DNA from: Winogradskyella pacifica | GTDB taxonomy: Bacteria > Bacteroidota > Bacteroidia > Flavobacteriales > Flavobacteriaceae | Assembly: GCF_013403915.1 (NCBI RefSeq) | Contig: NZ_JABFDI010000007.1 | Coordinates: 62,001-126,000 of the forward strand | DNA: 64,000 nucleotides | Direction of reading: 5' to 3' | Part shown: piece by piece, positions 35,219 to 44,326 of the stretch | How the letters are laid out: each line of letters opens with the position of its first letter | Numbering within the stretch: position 1 is the stretch's first letter | The notes under the pieces: generated by a model | Told to the model about the DNA's origin: nothing | What the model saw: only the letters and a program-made list of their open reading frames with translations | The model's database searches: none | Program-made: the position numbers and the translations under genes

Positions 35219-35385
35219 AAAATCTTTATTTTAAAATGTAGTTCATAACCTCATATTTATGATGTTTTTATGTGCGCTTCTATTTGTAAACGCTGCCTTA
35301 TACTTTCACGCAAAGCTGATAACTGCGACAAAATACTTTAAAATGAATACTGTCACTCAACACTGCTTATTCCAACTAACTTTCT

Positions 35386-35393
35386 TATATTTG
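35386..35393 (+). promoter_or_regulatory. -7 promoter box for purB
   Basis: TATATTTG matches TAnnTTTG and lies 23 bases before the purB ATG. No clear -33 TTG is seen at the standard spacing. Confidence 0.45.
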
Positions 35394-35416
35394 AAGCTTC
35401 AAAAAAACCAAAATAA

Positions 35417-36760
35417 ATGGCACTTTCACCTCTTAATGCAATTTCACCAATCGATGGTAGATACCGATCTAAAGTTGAAGCTTTAGGCAATTATTTCTCA
35501 GAAGAAGCACTGATTAAATACCGAGTTTTAGTTGAGATTGAATATTTTATTGCTTTATGTGAATTACCATTACCTCAATTAGAATCTGTTTCTAATTCTG
35601 TTTTTGAAGATTTAAGAGCTATTTATACAAACTTTACAGCTGTCGATGCTTCTGCAATTAAAGAGATTGAAAAAGTTACCAATCACGATGTAAAAGCCGT
35701 TGAATACTTTATTAAAGATAAATTTGATGCTTTAGAGTTATCAGCGTATAAAGAATTTATTCACTTCGGATTAACGTCTCAAGACATCAATAACACAGCA
35801 ATTCCTTTAAGTATTAAGGAGGCGATGAATGATGTTTACGTTCCTGAATATCTTGCACTTTTAGAAAAGATAGAAAATCTCGCTTCAGATTGGGCACATA
35901 TCCCAATGTTAGCAAGAACACATGGTCAACCAGCGTCGCCTACACGATTAGGAAAAGAAATCGAAGTTTTTGCTGTGCGATTAAAAGAGCAATTCAATTT
36001 ATTAAACGATGTACCTAGTGCTGCAAAATTTGGTGGTGCAACAGGAAATTTCAACGCTCATAAAGTAGCTTATCCTAATATCGATTGGAAAGCTTTCGGA
36101 ACTAAATTTGTTCAAGAAAAATTAGGCTTACACCACTCGTTTCCAACAACACAAATTGAGCACTACGATCATGTTGCTGCTTTGTTTGATGGTTTAAAGC
36201 GTATTAATACTATTATCATCGACCTAGACAGAGATATTTGGACGTATGTGTCGATGGATTATTTTAAACAAAAAATTAAAGCTGGTGAAGTAGGAAGTTC
36301 TGCAATGCCACATAAAGTAAACCCGATTGATTTTGAAAACAGTGAAGGAAATTTAGGAATCGCAAATGCTATTTTTGAGCATCTGTCTGCTAAATTACCA
36401 TTGTCTAGATTACAACGTGATTTAACGGATAGTACAGTTTTAAGAAATGTAGGTGTCCCTTTTGGACATACACTAATTGCTTTTAAATCTACAGTTAAAG
36501 GTTTAGGGAAATTATTATTAAACGAACCAAAATTTGCTCAAGATTTAGAGAATAATTGGGCTGTGGTTGCCGAAGCGATTCAAACTATCTTAAGACGCGA
36601 AAGTTATCCTAATCCTTACGAAGCATTAAAGGGACTTACAAGAACTAATGAAGCGATAACACAAACGTCTATTTCAAATTTTATTGATACCTTAGAGGTT
36701 TCTGATACTATTAAATCGGAATTAAAAGCGATTACTCCTAGTAATTATACTGGAATCTAA
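35417..36760 (+). CDS. purB: Adenylosuccinate lyase
   Basis: A 447-residue enzyme catalysing two steps of purine synthesis: release of fumarate from SAICAR and from adenylosuccinate. Fumarase-superfamily regions are seen: ISPIDGRYRSKV, TSQDINNTAIPL, MLARTHGQPASPTRLGKE and the signature loop GSSAMPHKVNPIDFENSEGN. The length and pattern fit the E. coli-like clade of PurB. It follows the heptamer repeat and may be co-transcribed with the small membrane-protein gene 10 bp downstream. Confidence 0.97.
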   Translation: MALSPLNAISPIDGRYRSKVEALGNYFSEEALIKYRVLVEIEYFIALCELPLPQLESVSNSVFEDLRAIYTNFTAVDASAIKEIEKVTNHDVKAVEYFIKDKFDALELSAYKEFIHFGLTSQDINNTAIPLSIKEAMNDVYVPEYLALLEKIENLASDWAHIPMLARTHGQPASPTRLGKEIEVFAVRLKEQFNLLNDVPSAAKFGGATGNFNAHKVAYPNIDWKAFGTKFVQEKLGLHHSFPTTQIEHYDHVAALFDGLKRINTIIIDLDRDIWTYVSMDYFKQKIKAGEVGSSAMPHKVNPIDFENSEGNLGIANAIFEHLSAKLPLSRLQRDLTDSTVLRNVGVPFGHTLIAFKSTVKGLGKLLLNEPKFAQDLENNWAVVAEAIQTILRRESYPNPYEALKGLTRTNEAITQTSISNFIDTLEVSDTIKSELKAITPSNYTGI

Positions 36761-36770
36761 TTTTAAATTT

Positions 36771-36998
36771 GTGAAACTTTTCCCATTATCAACAGATGCT
36801 ATTGCCTTAATTTGCGTAACGCTTATAACTTTAAGCATATTTATAGCTGGTTTATTAGATGTGCTCGATTATATAATTATAAAGGGAGTTCTATTTATAG
36901 CGTTTGGAACTATGTTTGTTTTTGCGGTTAGCTATGCTCTGAAAAATAAAAGAAAAGAAAATCGCCTTAAAGATACTCTTCAAGACGATTCACATTAA
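36771..36998 (+). CDS. Small two-helix membrane protein
   Basis: A 75-residue protein with GTG start 10 bp after purB. Two hydrophobic helices (~9-29 and ~34-57) are followed by a charged tail (KNKRKENRLKDTLQDD). Nothing identifies its family. The tight spacing with purB points to a shared transcript; translation is likely but no function can be stated. Confidence 0.6.
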   Translation: MKLFPLSTDAIALICVTLITLSIFIAGLLDVLDYIIIKGVLFIAFGTMFVFAVSYALKNKRKENRLKDTLQDDSH

Positions 36999-37039
36999 TA
37001 TTTAAATATTAAGACCTATTACACTTGGGCATATTCAGT

Positions 37040-37585
37040 TTACTTAAAAAAATCTGTTAATCCTTTTAATTGAGCTTTATCAAAATTTGCCTTATCCAAT
37101 ACGGATCTTAAAGACATCAATTTGCTTGCGTTCATATCGTCACCTAAGATTCTGGCGATTACAAAGCCTTTGTTTTTAGCATTTCCGAAAATGATAAGCT
37201 CATCTATATTATCGATATCGCCAAAAAACTTCACCACAAATTTTCCATCCACAGCATTACCACCACGCATTAATTCTTCGTATTTAGGATCCTTAAGAAT
37301 GGTATTCACCTTCTCTAATTCTAGTTTATAGTCTTCAGTATCTGTATCATCTTTCATAAATGTTAAGACATTCAATTTATCTACAGAGTCGTAAGCTTCT
37401 TTTTGTTCTTCAGTCATATCAACATTTTCAACGTTGACAAAACTTGTTGGCACATCGAACGAAGCAAAACCTGGTTCTAATTCGTTATCCACATAGTACG
37501 TTTGTAATGTAGGCCCTTGGTTACAGCTGGTAAAAGCGGTAACCAAAAGCAACATTACTATTGATTTTTTGATTGATTGTATCAT
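37040..37585 (-). CDS. DUF4252 lipoprotein, second copy
   Basis: A 181-residue lipoprotein: signal peptide ending at Cys21 (AFTSCNQ), then a DUF4252 domain with LNVLTFMKD, YEELMRGG, FVVKFFGDIDNIDELIIFGNAKNKGFVIARILGD. The function of DUF4252 is unknown. A paralogue lies ~90 bp upstream on the same strand, and both follow an ECF sigma factor pair, which makes them probable members of its regulon. Confidence 0.88.
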   Translation of the reverse strand: MIQSIKKSIVMLLLVTAFTSCNQGPTLQTYYVDNELEPGFASFDVPTSFVNVENVDMTEEQKEAYDSVDKLNVLTFMKDDTDTEDYKLELEKVNTILKDPKYEELMRGGNAVDGKFVVKFFGDIDNIDELIIFGNAKNKGFVIARILGDDMNASKLMSLRSVLDKANFDKAQLKGLTDFFK

Positions 37586-37677
37586 GATTTTTTCTGTTAT
37601 ATTTTTAAGGACTAATGTTGTTCGCTATTCATCATTTGATTATATGATAACGATTTTAGTATACTCCAGTCACGGTT

Positions 37678-38250
37678 CTATTTACTTTTATTGCCAGCTT
37701 TTTTCAACTGTTCACCACCTGGAATATCCATTTTATTGGTAATCTTAGATATTTGTCTCAAATCAATATCTCCAGTTAAAGACAATACTACGGTTTCAAA
37801 AACACGTTTCTTACCATTAATTTCAATATCTGATCCTTTTGTTAAATCTTTCAGGCCGGTCATATACATCAATAATTCTTTAACGTGGTTTTCGTCGTTA
37901 CCTTCTTTTACATAAAACTTAACCGTTTGATCACCATCTTTAAAACGCATTAACTCTTCTAATTTAGTAGATTTCAAGTAAGAATCTACTGTAGATTCCA
38001 TATCTGCAGATACTTTATCATCTCCTGTTGTAAAAACCTTAAGTCCGGTTATTTTCTTAACCATTTCTAAGAATTTTTGTTCTTCAGGATCATCAAGATC
38101 AATATCGATACTGGCTAACATCCTAAACATCTTCTGATTGATAACAAAAGATGTCACTTCTGAATTATCTTCAAATTTATCGAATACACCTTGAGCAAAT
38201 GTCAATACTGGTGTCAATAAAAGGGCTGTGATTATTACTAATTTCTTCAT
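37678..38250 (-). CDS. DUF4252 exported protein, first copy
   Basis: A 190-residue protein with a cleaved signal peptide (~1-19, TFAQG) and no lipobox, followed by a DUF4252 domain (ITGLKVFTTGD, KLEELMRFKDGDQTVKFYVKEG, RVFETVVLSLTGDIDLRQISKI). It would be soluble in the periplasm, unlike the lipoprotein paralogue downstream. It starts 20 bp after the anti-sigma-like gene, so the four genes form one operon. Confidence 0.88.
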   Translation of the reverse strand: MKKLVIITALLLTPVLTFAQGVFDKFEDNSEVTSFVINQKMFRMLASIDIDLDDPEEQKFLEMVKKITGLKVFTTGDDKVSADMESTVDSYLKSTKLEELMRFKDGDQTVKFYVKEGNDENHVKELLMYMTGLKDLTKGSDIEINGKKRVFETVVLSLTGDIDLRQISKITNKMDIPGGEQLKKAGNKSK

Positions 38251-38269
38251 CGTTTTTAATTTTTACGTG

Positions 38270-38755
38270 TTATTTGTTTTTTAAAATTTTGTTTGTCATT
38301 GTACTAAATTCGCCTAGCTTACTTGCTTGCTGAACACCTTCCTCAATGTTGTCTCCAACTAAAGCTAAGTTGTTAAATTGTTGTTTACCTTCATTCATTC
38401 CTAAAGAAATTATACTTAAAGCTTCCATTGTTTGGTTATATACCAAAAGTGCTTCTCGTTTTTCTTGTTCTGTAGGTCCCATAAAGCTTGGTACAACTAA
38501 ACCAATCATAAGAACGGCAACAGCTGCGACAGAAATCCATTGATACAATTTTGTTTTCTTAGTGTTTAATGGAACGTCTTTGGTATACTGCTCTTTTTGT
38601 GATAGCGAAAAGTATTGAAACATAGGCTTGTAATGCTCTAAATGAGGCGCTACATTATCTCCGTTGAAGTACGATTTTAACTGCGCTTCTTCATGCAGAG
38701 ATGTTTCTGCATTATGATACTTTTCTATTAATTTTTCTATATTATTTAATACCAT
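38270..38755 (-). CDS. Anti-sigma-factor-like membrane protein
   Basis: A 161-residue protein: cytoplasmic N-terminus (~1-70), one membrane helix (~72-91, WISVAAVAVLMIGLVVPS) and an extracytoplasmic helical part. This topology, and a start codon 14 bases inside the sigma gene, fit an anti-sigma factor. The N-terminal helices (NNIEKLIEKYHNAETSLHEE) resemble the ASD of such proteins, but the zinc HxxxCxxC motif is absent. The call rests mainly on position and layout. Confidence 0.7.
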   Translation of the reverse strand: MVLNNIEKLIEKYHNAETSLHEEAQLKSYFNGDNVAPHLEHYKPMFQYFSLSQKEQYTKDVPLNTKKTKLYQWISVAAVAVLMIGLVVPSFMGPTEQEKREALLVYNQTMEALSIISLGMNEGKQQFNNLALVGDNIEEGVQQASKLGEFSTMTNKILKNK

Positions 38756-39251
38756 GTTGATGTGTATTAGTTAATTTTTCTCGTATTGTTTTTCGTGCTC
38801 TCGATAGATTTACGCGAATCGCTGTTTCATTCATATCTAACATTTTAGCGATTTCTTCATAATCATATTCCTCAATATCTCTTAATTGCACTATTATTTT
38901 TTGTTGTTCTGGTAGGTCTTCCATTATTTTAGAAACCCAATCCACACTATCTTTTGCTTCAACCTGATGCTGTAATGACGAATTGTTATCCGTATAATTA
39001 CTATGAACAATTTTTAAATTAGACGCTTGCTTCGATTTTAATCTATCTAAGCAAAAGTTTTTCGTCATCGTCATTGAAAACGCTTCTACATTTTTATAGT
39101 CCCCAATCTTTTTATTATTCTTCCATAATTTCAACAATATTTCTTGTGTGGCATCTTCTGCTTCTTCACGGGAAACCAGTAATCGTTTTGCTAAACGAAA
39201 TACTTTATCCTTAAATGGCATTACTAAGCTTACAAAATCTGCTTGCTTCAT
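38742..39251 (-). CDS. ECF-type RNA polymerase sigma factor
   Basis: A 169-residue group 4 sigma-70 factor. Region 2 (~10-75) has DKVFRLAKRLLVSREEAEDATQEILLKLWK, and region 4 (~105-160) has LPEQQKIIVQLRDIEEYDYEEIAKML, NETAIRVNLSRARKTIREKL. It has no region 3, as usual for ECF factors. It is the first gene of a sigma / anti-sigma / DUF4252 / DUF4252 operon, with translation overlapping the second gene. The signal is presumably envelope stress but this is inferred. Confidence 0.93.
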   Translation of the reverse strand: MKQADFVSLVMPFKDKVFRLAKRLLVSREEAEDATQEILLKLWKNNKKIGDYKNVEAFSMTMTKNFCLDRLKSKQASNLKIVHSNYTDNNSSLQHQVEAKDSVDWVSKIMEDLPEQQKIIVQLRDIEEYDYEEIAKMLDMNETAIRVNLSRARKTIREKLTNTHQHGIK

Positions 39252-39575
39252 TAGATTTTTGATTGGTTGGTGAAGTCAATTTTACTCGCCTTCATTATTA
39301 CGACGATACACTTTATGTTTTGTTACATCATAAAGTCATTTAATCTTTTTCTTTTCCCTACAAATTTACATTTTGCCTCTAATTTTACCGTTTTTTAATT
39401 TCTTAGATCAAACGATGCAGTCAAAAAATGATTTCATTAGGGCAGAAAAGCCTTTATTCTCGGTCACAAATAAAAAGATAATATGACTTCATTTTTTTTA
39501 TTTAACAATAATGTAAGTAAATTTAGAGTTTTACAGTAAGAAAAGAAATTTGCTACTTATTAAAGAAAAATAACT
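39252..39575. other. Divergent intergenic region, sigma operon and S41 protease
   Basis: No ORF or RNA gene is seen in 324 bases. A dyad, ACTTTATG (39310-39317) and CATAAAGT (39329-39336), lies ~60 bases before the sigma gene and could be a control site for it. The rest is A/T-rich without recognised structure. Confidence 0.4.
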
Positions 39576-41009
39576 ATGAAAAAATTTAAGGTTTTGCTAC
39601 TCTCTTGTTTTGCAATGTTTGCATTGACAAGTTGTTTTGAAGATATGGATGATAATATTATACCATCTTCTACATTAAACATTAATGATTTTGTTTGGCG
39701 AGGAATGAATATTGTGTATTTATATAAGTCTGAAGTCCCCGATTTAGCCGATAGCAGATTTATTTCTGATGAAGATTACACTAACTATTTAACGGGTTTT
39801 AATAGTCCTGAAGATTTATTTGAATCCTTAAAATACGATCCAGATACTGTTGATCGGTTTAGTAGAATCTACGAGAACTATTTTGATTTGCAAAATCAAC
39901 AGTCTGGTACAACTTTAACTAATGGTTTAGAATTTAACTTCTACCGTGTACCCGGAAGTAGTACTGAAGTCTTCGGAGTCATTACTTTAGTATTGAATAA
40001 TAGTGTCGCGGATAATGTGGGTTTAAAACGCGGACAAATTATCAGAGCTGTTAACAACACCAACCTTACGGACTCTAACTACATTAATTTAGTTTATGGA
40101 CAAAATTCTAACACCTTAAATTTTGCGACCTACAATGATAATGGCACACCCGACACAGCAGATGATACGTTCGAATTAAATGGAGAAAGTGCAGATTTAA
40201 CTAAGGTAACATATACCGAAAACCCAGTACATGTTTCAGAGGTTTTAAATGTTAATAACGTCAATATTGGTTACTTAATGTACAATGGTTTTAATCAAAA
40301 TTTTGATAGTGATTTAAATAACGCTTTTGGCGAGTTTAAGTATGCAGGCGTAACTGAATTAGTTCTCGATTTACGTTATAACGGAGGTGGCTCTGTACAA
40401 ACAGCTGCCTATTTAGGAAGTATGGTTACTGGGCAGTTTAATGGAGAGATTTATTCAAAGTTATTTTACAATGAAAATTTAAGCAACAACGATCGAAACT
40501 ATTTATTTACCAACTCTATCGAAAATGTTGGTGCAATTAACAGCCTTAATTTATCTAAAGTATATGTATTAACTACCAATAGAAGAACAGCTTCTGCTAG
40601 CGAATTAATTATTAATAGTTTAAAACCTTATATCGAAGTCGTAGTTATTGGCGAAAATACCGTGGGAAAAACGCAAGCCTCAAGAACAATCTATGATTCA
40701 CCTGACTTTTCTTTCGAAAATGTGAACCAAGGTCATACGTATGCAATGCAACCTTTAATTGCAAATTCTACTAATGTAAATGATTTACTTGTGCCACCAA
40801 ACGGAATTATTCCTGATATAGCCATTAGTGAAGCCTTTAATACACTAGGAACATTAGGAGATATAAACGAACCGCTTTTGGCTGAAGCTATCGCGCAAAT
40901 AACAACAACTGACCGACCTGCAAACCGATCTCTTGTTAACGAAAATCTTCAATTAATAGAAATCACAAAACCAATTTCTGCTTTAGAACAGGATATGTAT
41001 ATTGATTAA
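39576..41009 (+). CDS. S41-family peptidase lipoprotein (C-terminal processing type)
   Basis: A 477-residue lipoprotein serine protease. The signal peptide ends at Cys20 (ALTSCFED), followed by acidic residues that in flavobacteria favour surface export. A PDZ-like part (~125-180, VADNVGLKRGQIIRAVNN) precedes the S41 core, with nucleophile Ser in TASASE (338-343) and general-base Lys365 in VGKTQ. LDLRYNGGGSV is another core S41 motif. Target proteins are unknown. Monocistronic with a strong terminator. Confidence 0.92.
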   Translation: MKKFKVLLLSCFAMFALTSCFEDMDDNIIPSSTLNINDFVWRGMNIVYLYKSEVPDLADSRFISDEDYTNYLTGFNSPEDLFESLKYDPDTVDRFSRIYENYFDLQNQQSGTTLTNGLEFNFYRVPGSSTEVFGVITLVLNNSVADNVGLKRGQIIRAVNNTNLTDSNYINLVYGQNSNTLNFATYNDNGTPDTADDTFELNGESADLTKVTYTENPVHVSEVLNVNNVNIGYLMYNGFNQNFDSDLNNAFGEFKYAGVTELVLDLRYNGGGSVQTAAYLGSMVTGQFNGEIYSKLFYNENLSNNDRNYLFTNSIENVGAINSLNLSKVYVLTTNRRTASASELIINSLKPYIEVVVIGENTVGKTQASRTIYDSPDFSFENVNQGHTYAMQPLIANSTNVNDLLVPPNGIIPDIAISEAFNTLGTLGDINEPLLAEAIAQITTTDRPANRSLVNENLQLIEITKPISALEQDMYID

Positions 41010-41028
41010 GTTATTCAACAAAAAAATT

Positions 41029-41066
41029 AAAGCCGCTTTTTACAAAATGTAAAAAGCGGCTTTTTT
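41029..41066 (+). terminator. Terminator after the S41 peptidase gene
   Basis: A perfect 16-base stem, AAAGCCGCTTTTTACA (41029-41044) with its complement (41048-41063), loop AAA, then T residues. Confidence 0.85.
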
Positions 41067-41113
41067 AATCAAAAAATAGGAACAGACTTAATAATCTTAA
41101 ATCATGTTTATAT

Positions 41114-42163
41114 TTAATTAAAATATATTTTTGAAGCTACTACCGGCGCTGTAAAACTATTTATTAAAGAATAGCTCGTTTCATCATAGATAAACAATTG
41201 CCCTGCACTAGTATAATCAACTGCATCTACAAAATACAAACGATCATCTTTTGCTGCCATTCCATATAAAGTTGTTGCTCCTGTTGTAAATAGAGGTGTT
41301 GATGTTACAGCCGTAGCATCATCCGTTATACTCAAAACTGAACTTCCTAAGTTGTAATACAGATTTCCATTTAAATACATCATTAATTCAGGATGTTGTC
41401 CATCTGAAAACTCTAGTGTTGTAGATACCGTATTTGTATCCATATCTATTTTTGTTATTGCAGCCTTTGTTTCATCACCTGTCCAAGCTGGTTTCCCACT
41501 ACTTAAAACCACTAAATCACCATTATTATCCACAATCATTTCATCTGGATTATCGTTTACAGTGATTGTTGTTGTTAGAACATCTGAAGACGTATTTATC
41601 ACTGAAACAATATTGTTTGTACTAAAGGCTCCTTTATGAGACACATACAGAACATTATCTTCAACTAAAATTTGCTCAGGCCCATTACCAACAGGTATAG
41701 TATTAATTACTGTATTAGCAGTTAGGTCTACCACAGCTATAAAATCATCAGTTTCATCATTGGGATCTCCCCAATTTGTAACATAGCCTTTATCATTTGC
41801 AAAAGCAATATACCTTGGATAAGTTAATCCTGTAGAAATAGTTGCTAACTTTTCAAAAGTATAGCGATTAACAACCGTAATTGTACCAGCATCTACTACA
41901 ATATATGCTTTATCATCATTAAAGCCTAAAGATTGTAAATACACCCCAGTAGCTTCATTATTAGCATTGAAATAAATTTGATTTTCTGAGGTCGTTAAAT
42001 CTTCTGATATAAAAGAAATAGAAGATGGTGATCCTTCACCACTAATTATAATTCCATCTTCGTAGGCACCTAAAGGTTCCGTAGATATATTATCATCATT
42101 GTCTTCAGAACACGAAACGATTAATAATGACATTGCAAAAATTGATAAAATGATTCTTTTCAT
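41114..42163 (-). CDS. YncE-like beta-propeller lipoprotein, candidate BtuG-like cobalamin-binding protein
   Basis: A 349-residue lipoprotein with the signal ending at Cys18 (IVSCSED) and then SEDNDDN, an acidic stretch of the kind that sends flavobacterial lipoproteins to the outer surface. The rest shows repeats of propeller blades (DKAYIVVDAGTITVVNRYT, TISTGLTYPRYIAF, VLYVSHKGAF, TITVNDNPDEMIV). In Bacteroides the surface protein BtuG, a YncE-like propeller, binds cobalamin and caps BtuB. This gene lies 10 bp after a BtuB-type gene under a cobalamin riboswitch, so I infer the same role. Sequence alone does not prove B12 binding. Confidence 0.8.
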   Translation of the reverse strand: MKRIILSIFAMSLLIVSCSEDNDDNISTEPLGAYEDGIIISGEGSPSSISFISEDLTTSENQIYFNANNEATGVYLQSLGFNDDKAYIVVDAGTITVVNRYTFEKLATISTGLTYPRYIAFANDKGYVTNWGDPNDETDDFIAVVDLTANTVINTIPVGNGPEQILVEDNVLYVSHKGAFSTNNIVSVINTSSDVLTTTITVNDNPDEMIVDNNGDLVVLSSGKPAWTGDETKAAITKIDMDTNTVSTTLEFSDGQHPELMMYLNGNLYYNLGSSVLSITDDATAVTSTPLFTTGATTLYGMAAKDDRLYFVDAVDYTSAGQLFIYDETSYSLINSFTAPVVASKIYFN

Positions 42164-42173
42164 TGTACTTGTT

Positions 42174-44024
42174 TTAAAATTTATATTGAATTTGAAAATT
42201 AAAATTACGATCTGGCATTGGTCTAAATGCCACGTTCTCGTATGCTGTATTAAATAGATTATTCACCTTTAAACTTACATCTATTTGCTGTGATTTTGTT
42301 TTGAACAACTGATAACTAACACCTAAATTACTAACCTGATAAGCCTCTACACTATAAAAACGGCCAGACAAATTTTCTGGAGTTGTATATACTTCTCCGT
42401 TATATAAATGTTGAAAAAATAAGGACATACGCTTATAGGCATAAGCCAAATTGAAATTTGCTTTATGGTAAGGCACATAAATTAATTGGGCATTGGTTTC
42501 TAAATCTTCTGAAACGGTATATGCATAATTGAATTGCAATGATAGATGATGCTCTTTAATTTTTTTTGAAACATCTAAGCTTGCTTCTACCCCATAATTT
42601 TGAGTCTTAGCAATGTTTTCTGGACTCCAAAATCCCGAAGTATTAGGTTCCCATTGGATAAGGTCGGTTGTTTTTATATAAAAAGCGTTTAGATTAAGTT
42701 GAGCACTTTTATAAGATATTTCTTGTCCTAAATCAATCTGATAAGAATTTTCTGGTACTAAATCTAAATTGCCTCCGGGTTGCCAATACAAATCGTTAAA
42801 CGTTGGGACACGGTAGTTTTTTGATCCATTTAACTTCAAGGTATAATAGTCTGATACCTCATAAGCCACATCAAAAGAAAACAACAATGGACTTTCAAAA
42901 CCTGAGGTTATATCTTGTCTTAAGTTTAAGCCATATTGCCATTGATTATTTGGTGTATATTGAAGTAACGCTGTGGTTGAAAATTCTTTTCGGTTAGGAT
43001 CATCAAAACTACTGCCACTGCCTTCGTAATAATTATAAGACACTATCGGTTTCAATTTTAAATCCGTTAATATATCAATATCTGCTGTATAATTAATAAG
43101 GTAGGTATTCACCTTTCCGAAGGTATAATTCTCCGTGTTTTTATTTCCAAAGTATTTAAAATGCTCTTGTAAATGCGCCACTTTCAATTTAGAAAACGTT
43201 TGATCTCCTTGATGCGACCATTCTACCATGGTTCTAAAATTTTGATCGTCGTATTTCGCTAATGATGAAGATGAACTTGTTCCTGAAAATTCGCGTTCTC
43301 CTAAAAATGTTTGATGATAAAGCTTTAAAACATCTTTACTCGATAAGACATAACCGACGTTGGCATTAACACTTCCATTATAGTAAGCTCCGTTTGTATT
43401 GCGTTTATCTGTACTTAGGTATTTATAATCATTGTCAGAATCAATATAATTCAACCCAATATTAAAAGACCATTTATCTTTGGCATAAGATGACAAATAA
43501 CTGACATTCTTAGTATCATAACTTCCATAAGATAAGGTTACGGTATTATCAAAATGAGGACTAAAACTTAAGGTGTTATTTAAATGGATACTACCACCAA
43601 TGGCACCACTACCATATTGAACTGATCCACCACCAGAACGTATCACCACATTTTTAAAACTAGTGGTATTAATGGTATTAAAATCAGTTTGACCCGTGAG
43701 TTGCGAATTAATAGAAATGCCATTCCAAATCACAGCCGTTTGCGAAGCATTGGTTCCTCTAAACGAAGGAGAAGACACCATTCCATAACCATTTTCTTTA
43801 AAATAAAGATTGGAATTAAAACGTAAAATATCGGTAAATGAGCTTCTATTCTTTTGAAGTAAAGAATCACTAAGAACCGAAACTTTATAGCCATGAGAAT
43901 AACGTTTCAATTTTACATCACTCAATACAACGTCATCTAATCGCTGAATAGAGTCAGCGGTTATTTGTGCCCTAACAACGCCACTAAATACTAGTAATAA
44001 AAAAAAGAGAACTACACGTTTCAT
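42174..44024 (-). CDS. btuB: TonB-dependent outer-membrane receptor, BtuB-like (cobalamin)
   Basis: A 616-residue TonB-dependent transporter: signal peptide (~1-19, GVVRAQ), plug domain (~30-140, with SSPSFRGTNASQTAVIWNGI and GSGAIGGSIHL) and a C-terminal beta-barrel ending FNFQIQYKF with the terminal Phe. The size matches BtuB, much smaller than SusC. The cobalamin riboswitch just upstream identifies the ligand as a corrinoid; energy comes from TonB-ExbBD. The next gene is a candidate BtuG. Confidence 0.92.
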   Translation of the reverse strand: MKRVVLFFLLLVFSGVVRAQITADSIQRLDDVVLSDVKLKRYSHGYKVSVLSDSLLQKNRSSFTDILRFNSNLYFKENGYGMVSSPSFRGTNASQTAVIWNGISINSQLTGQTDFNTINTTSFKNVVIRSGGGSVQYGSGAIGGSIHLNNTLSFSPHFDNTVTLSYGSYDTKNVSYLSSYAKDKWSFNIGLNYIDSDNDYKYLSTDKRNTNGAYYNGSVNANVGYVLSSKDVLKLYHQTFLGEREFSGTSSSSSLAKYDDQNFRTMVEWSHQGDQTFSKLKVAHLQEHFKYFGNKNTENYTFGKVNTYLINYTADIDILTDLKLKPIVSYNYYEGSGSSFDDPNRKEFSTTALLQYTPNNQWQYGLNLRQDITSGFESPLLFSFDVAYEVSDYYTLKLNGSKNYRVPTFNDLYWQPGGNLDLVPENSYQIDLGQEISYKSAQLNLNAFYIKTTDLIQWEPNTSGFWSPENIAKTQNYGVEASLDVSKKIKEHHLSLQFNYAYTVSEDLETNAQLIYVPYHKANFNLAYAYKRMSLFFQHLYNGEVYTTPENLSGRFYSVEAYQVSNLGVSYQLFKTKSQQIDVSLKVNNLFNTAYENVAFRPMPDRNFNFQIQYKF

Positions 44025-44067
44025 ACTGCAATCACTTCTATCCCGAAAGTTTGACTAATTAGTTGAA

Positions 44068-44260
44068 ATTGGCAGGTCTCCTGACTTGTTTCTTATTGGT
44101 TCACCTTCCCAACATAAATGTCAGTGGTTTTGAAGAAAATAATAACTCTCAAAAATGAGATGCTCAATCTTTGAACATAAAACTTACAGTTGCGGGAACA
44201 GTACAAGAATGAAGATTTCCGGTTATAAATCGTGCCTCTTTTCACTTGATTCCCTTTTAA
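44068..44260 (-). promoter_or_regulatory. Cobalamin riboswitch
   Basis: Read on the minus strand the region has all conserved blocks: GGGAATCAAGTG (44254-44243), CCCGCAACTGTAAG (44196-44183), and the B12 box AAGTCAGGAGACCTGCC (44087-44071). A separate small hairpin of the 5' end is at 44260-44281. It precedes btuB by ~45 bases. Adenosylcobalamin binding usually blocks translation or transcription, so uptake is switched off when B12 is plentiful. Confidence 0.95.
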
Positions 44261-44295
44261 TCTAATCGCTTAATGATTAGAACCTAATTTCGACG

Positions 44296-44324
44296 CAAAA
44301 ATAGACTTTTAATCACATCACAAA
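44296..44324 (-). promoter_or_regulatory. Promoter of the riboswitch-btuB transcript
   Basis: On the minus strand TTTG (44324-44321), a 17-base spacer and TATTTTTG (44303-44296) fit the Bacteroidota consensus. The predicted start (~44290) lies just before the riboswitch. The box overlaps the end of the small ORF at 44327. Confidence 0.65.
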
Positions 44325-44326
44325 GG

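Noticed and set aside
35157-35220. CRISPR array at the tandem repeat near purB
   Set aside because: The units are 7 bases long with no spacers, and there are no cas genes in the window.
35259-35486. 75-residue plus ORF before purB
   Set aside because: It runs over the purB promoter box and the first codons of purB in another frame; the product is composition-like translation of A/T-rich sequence.
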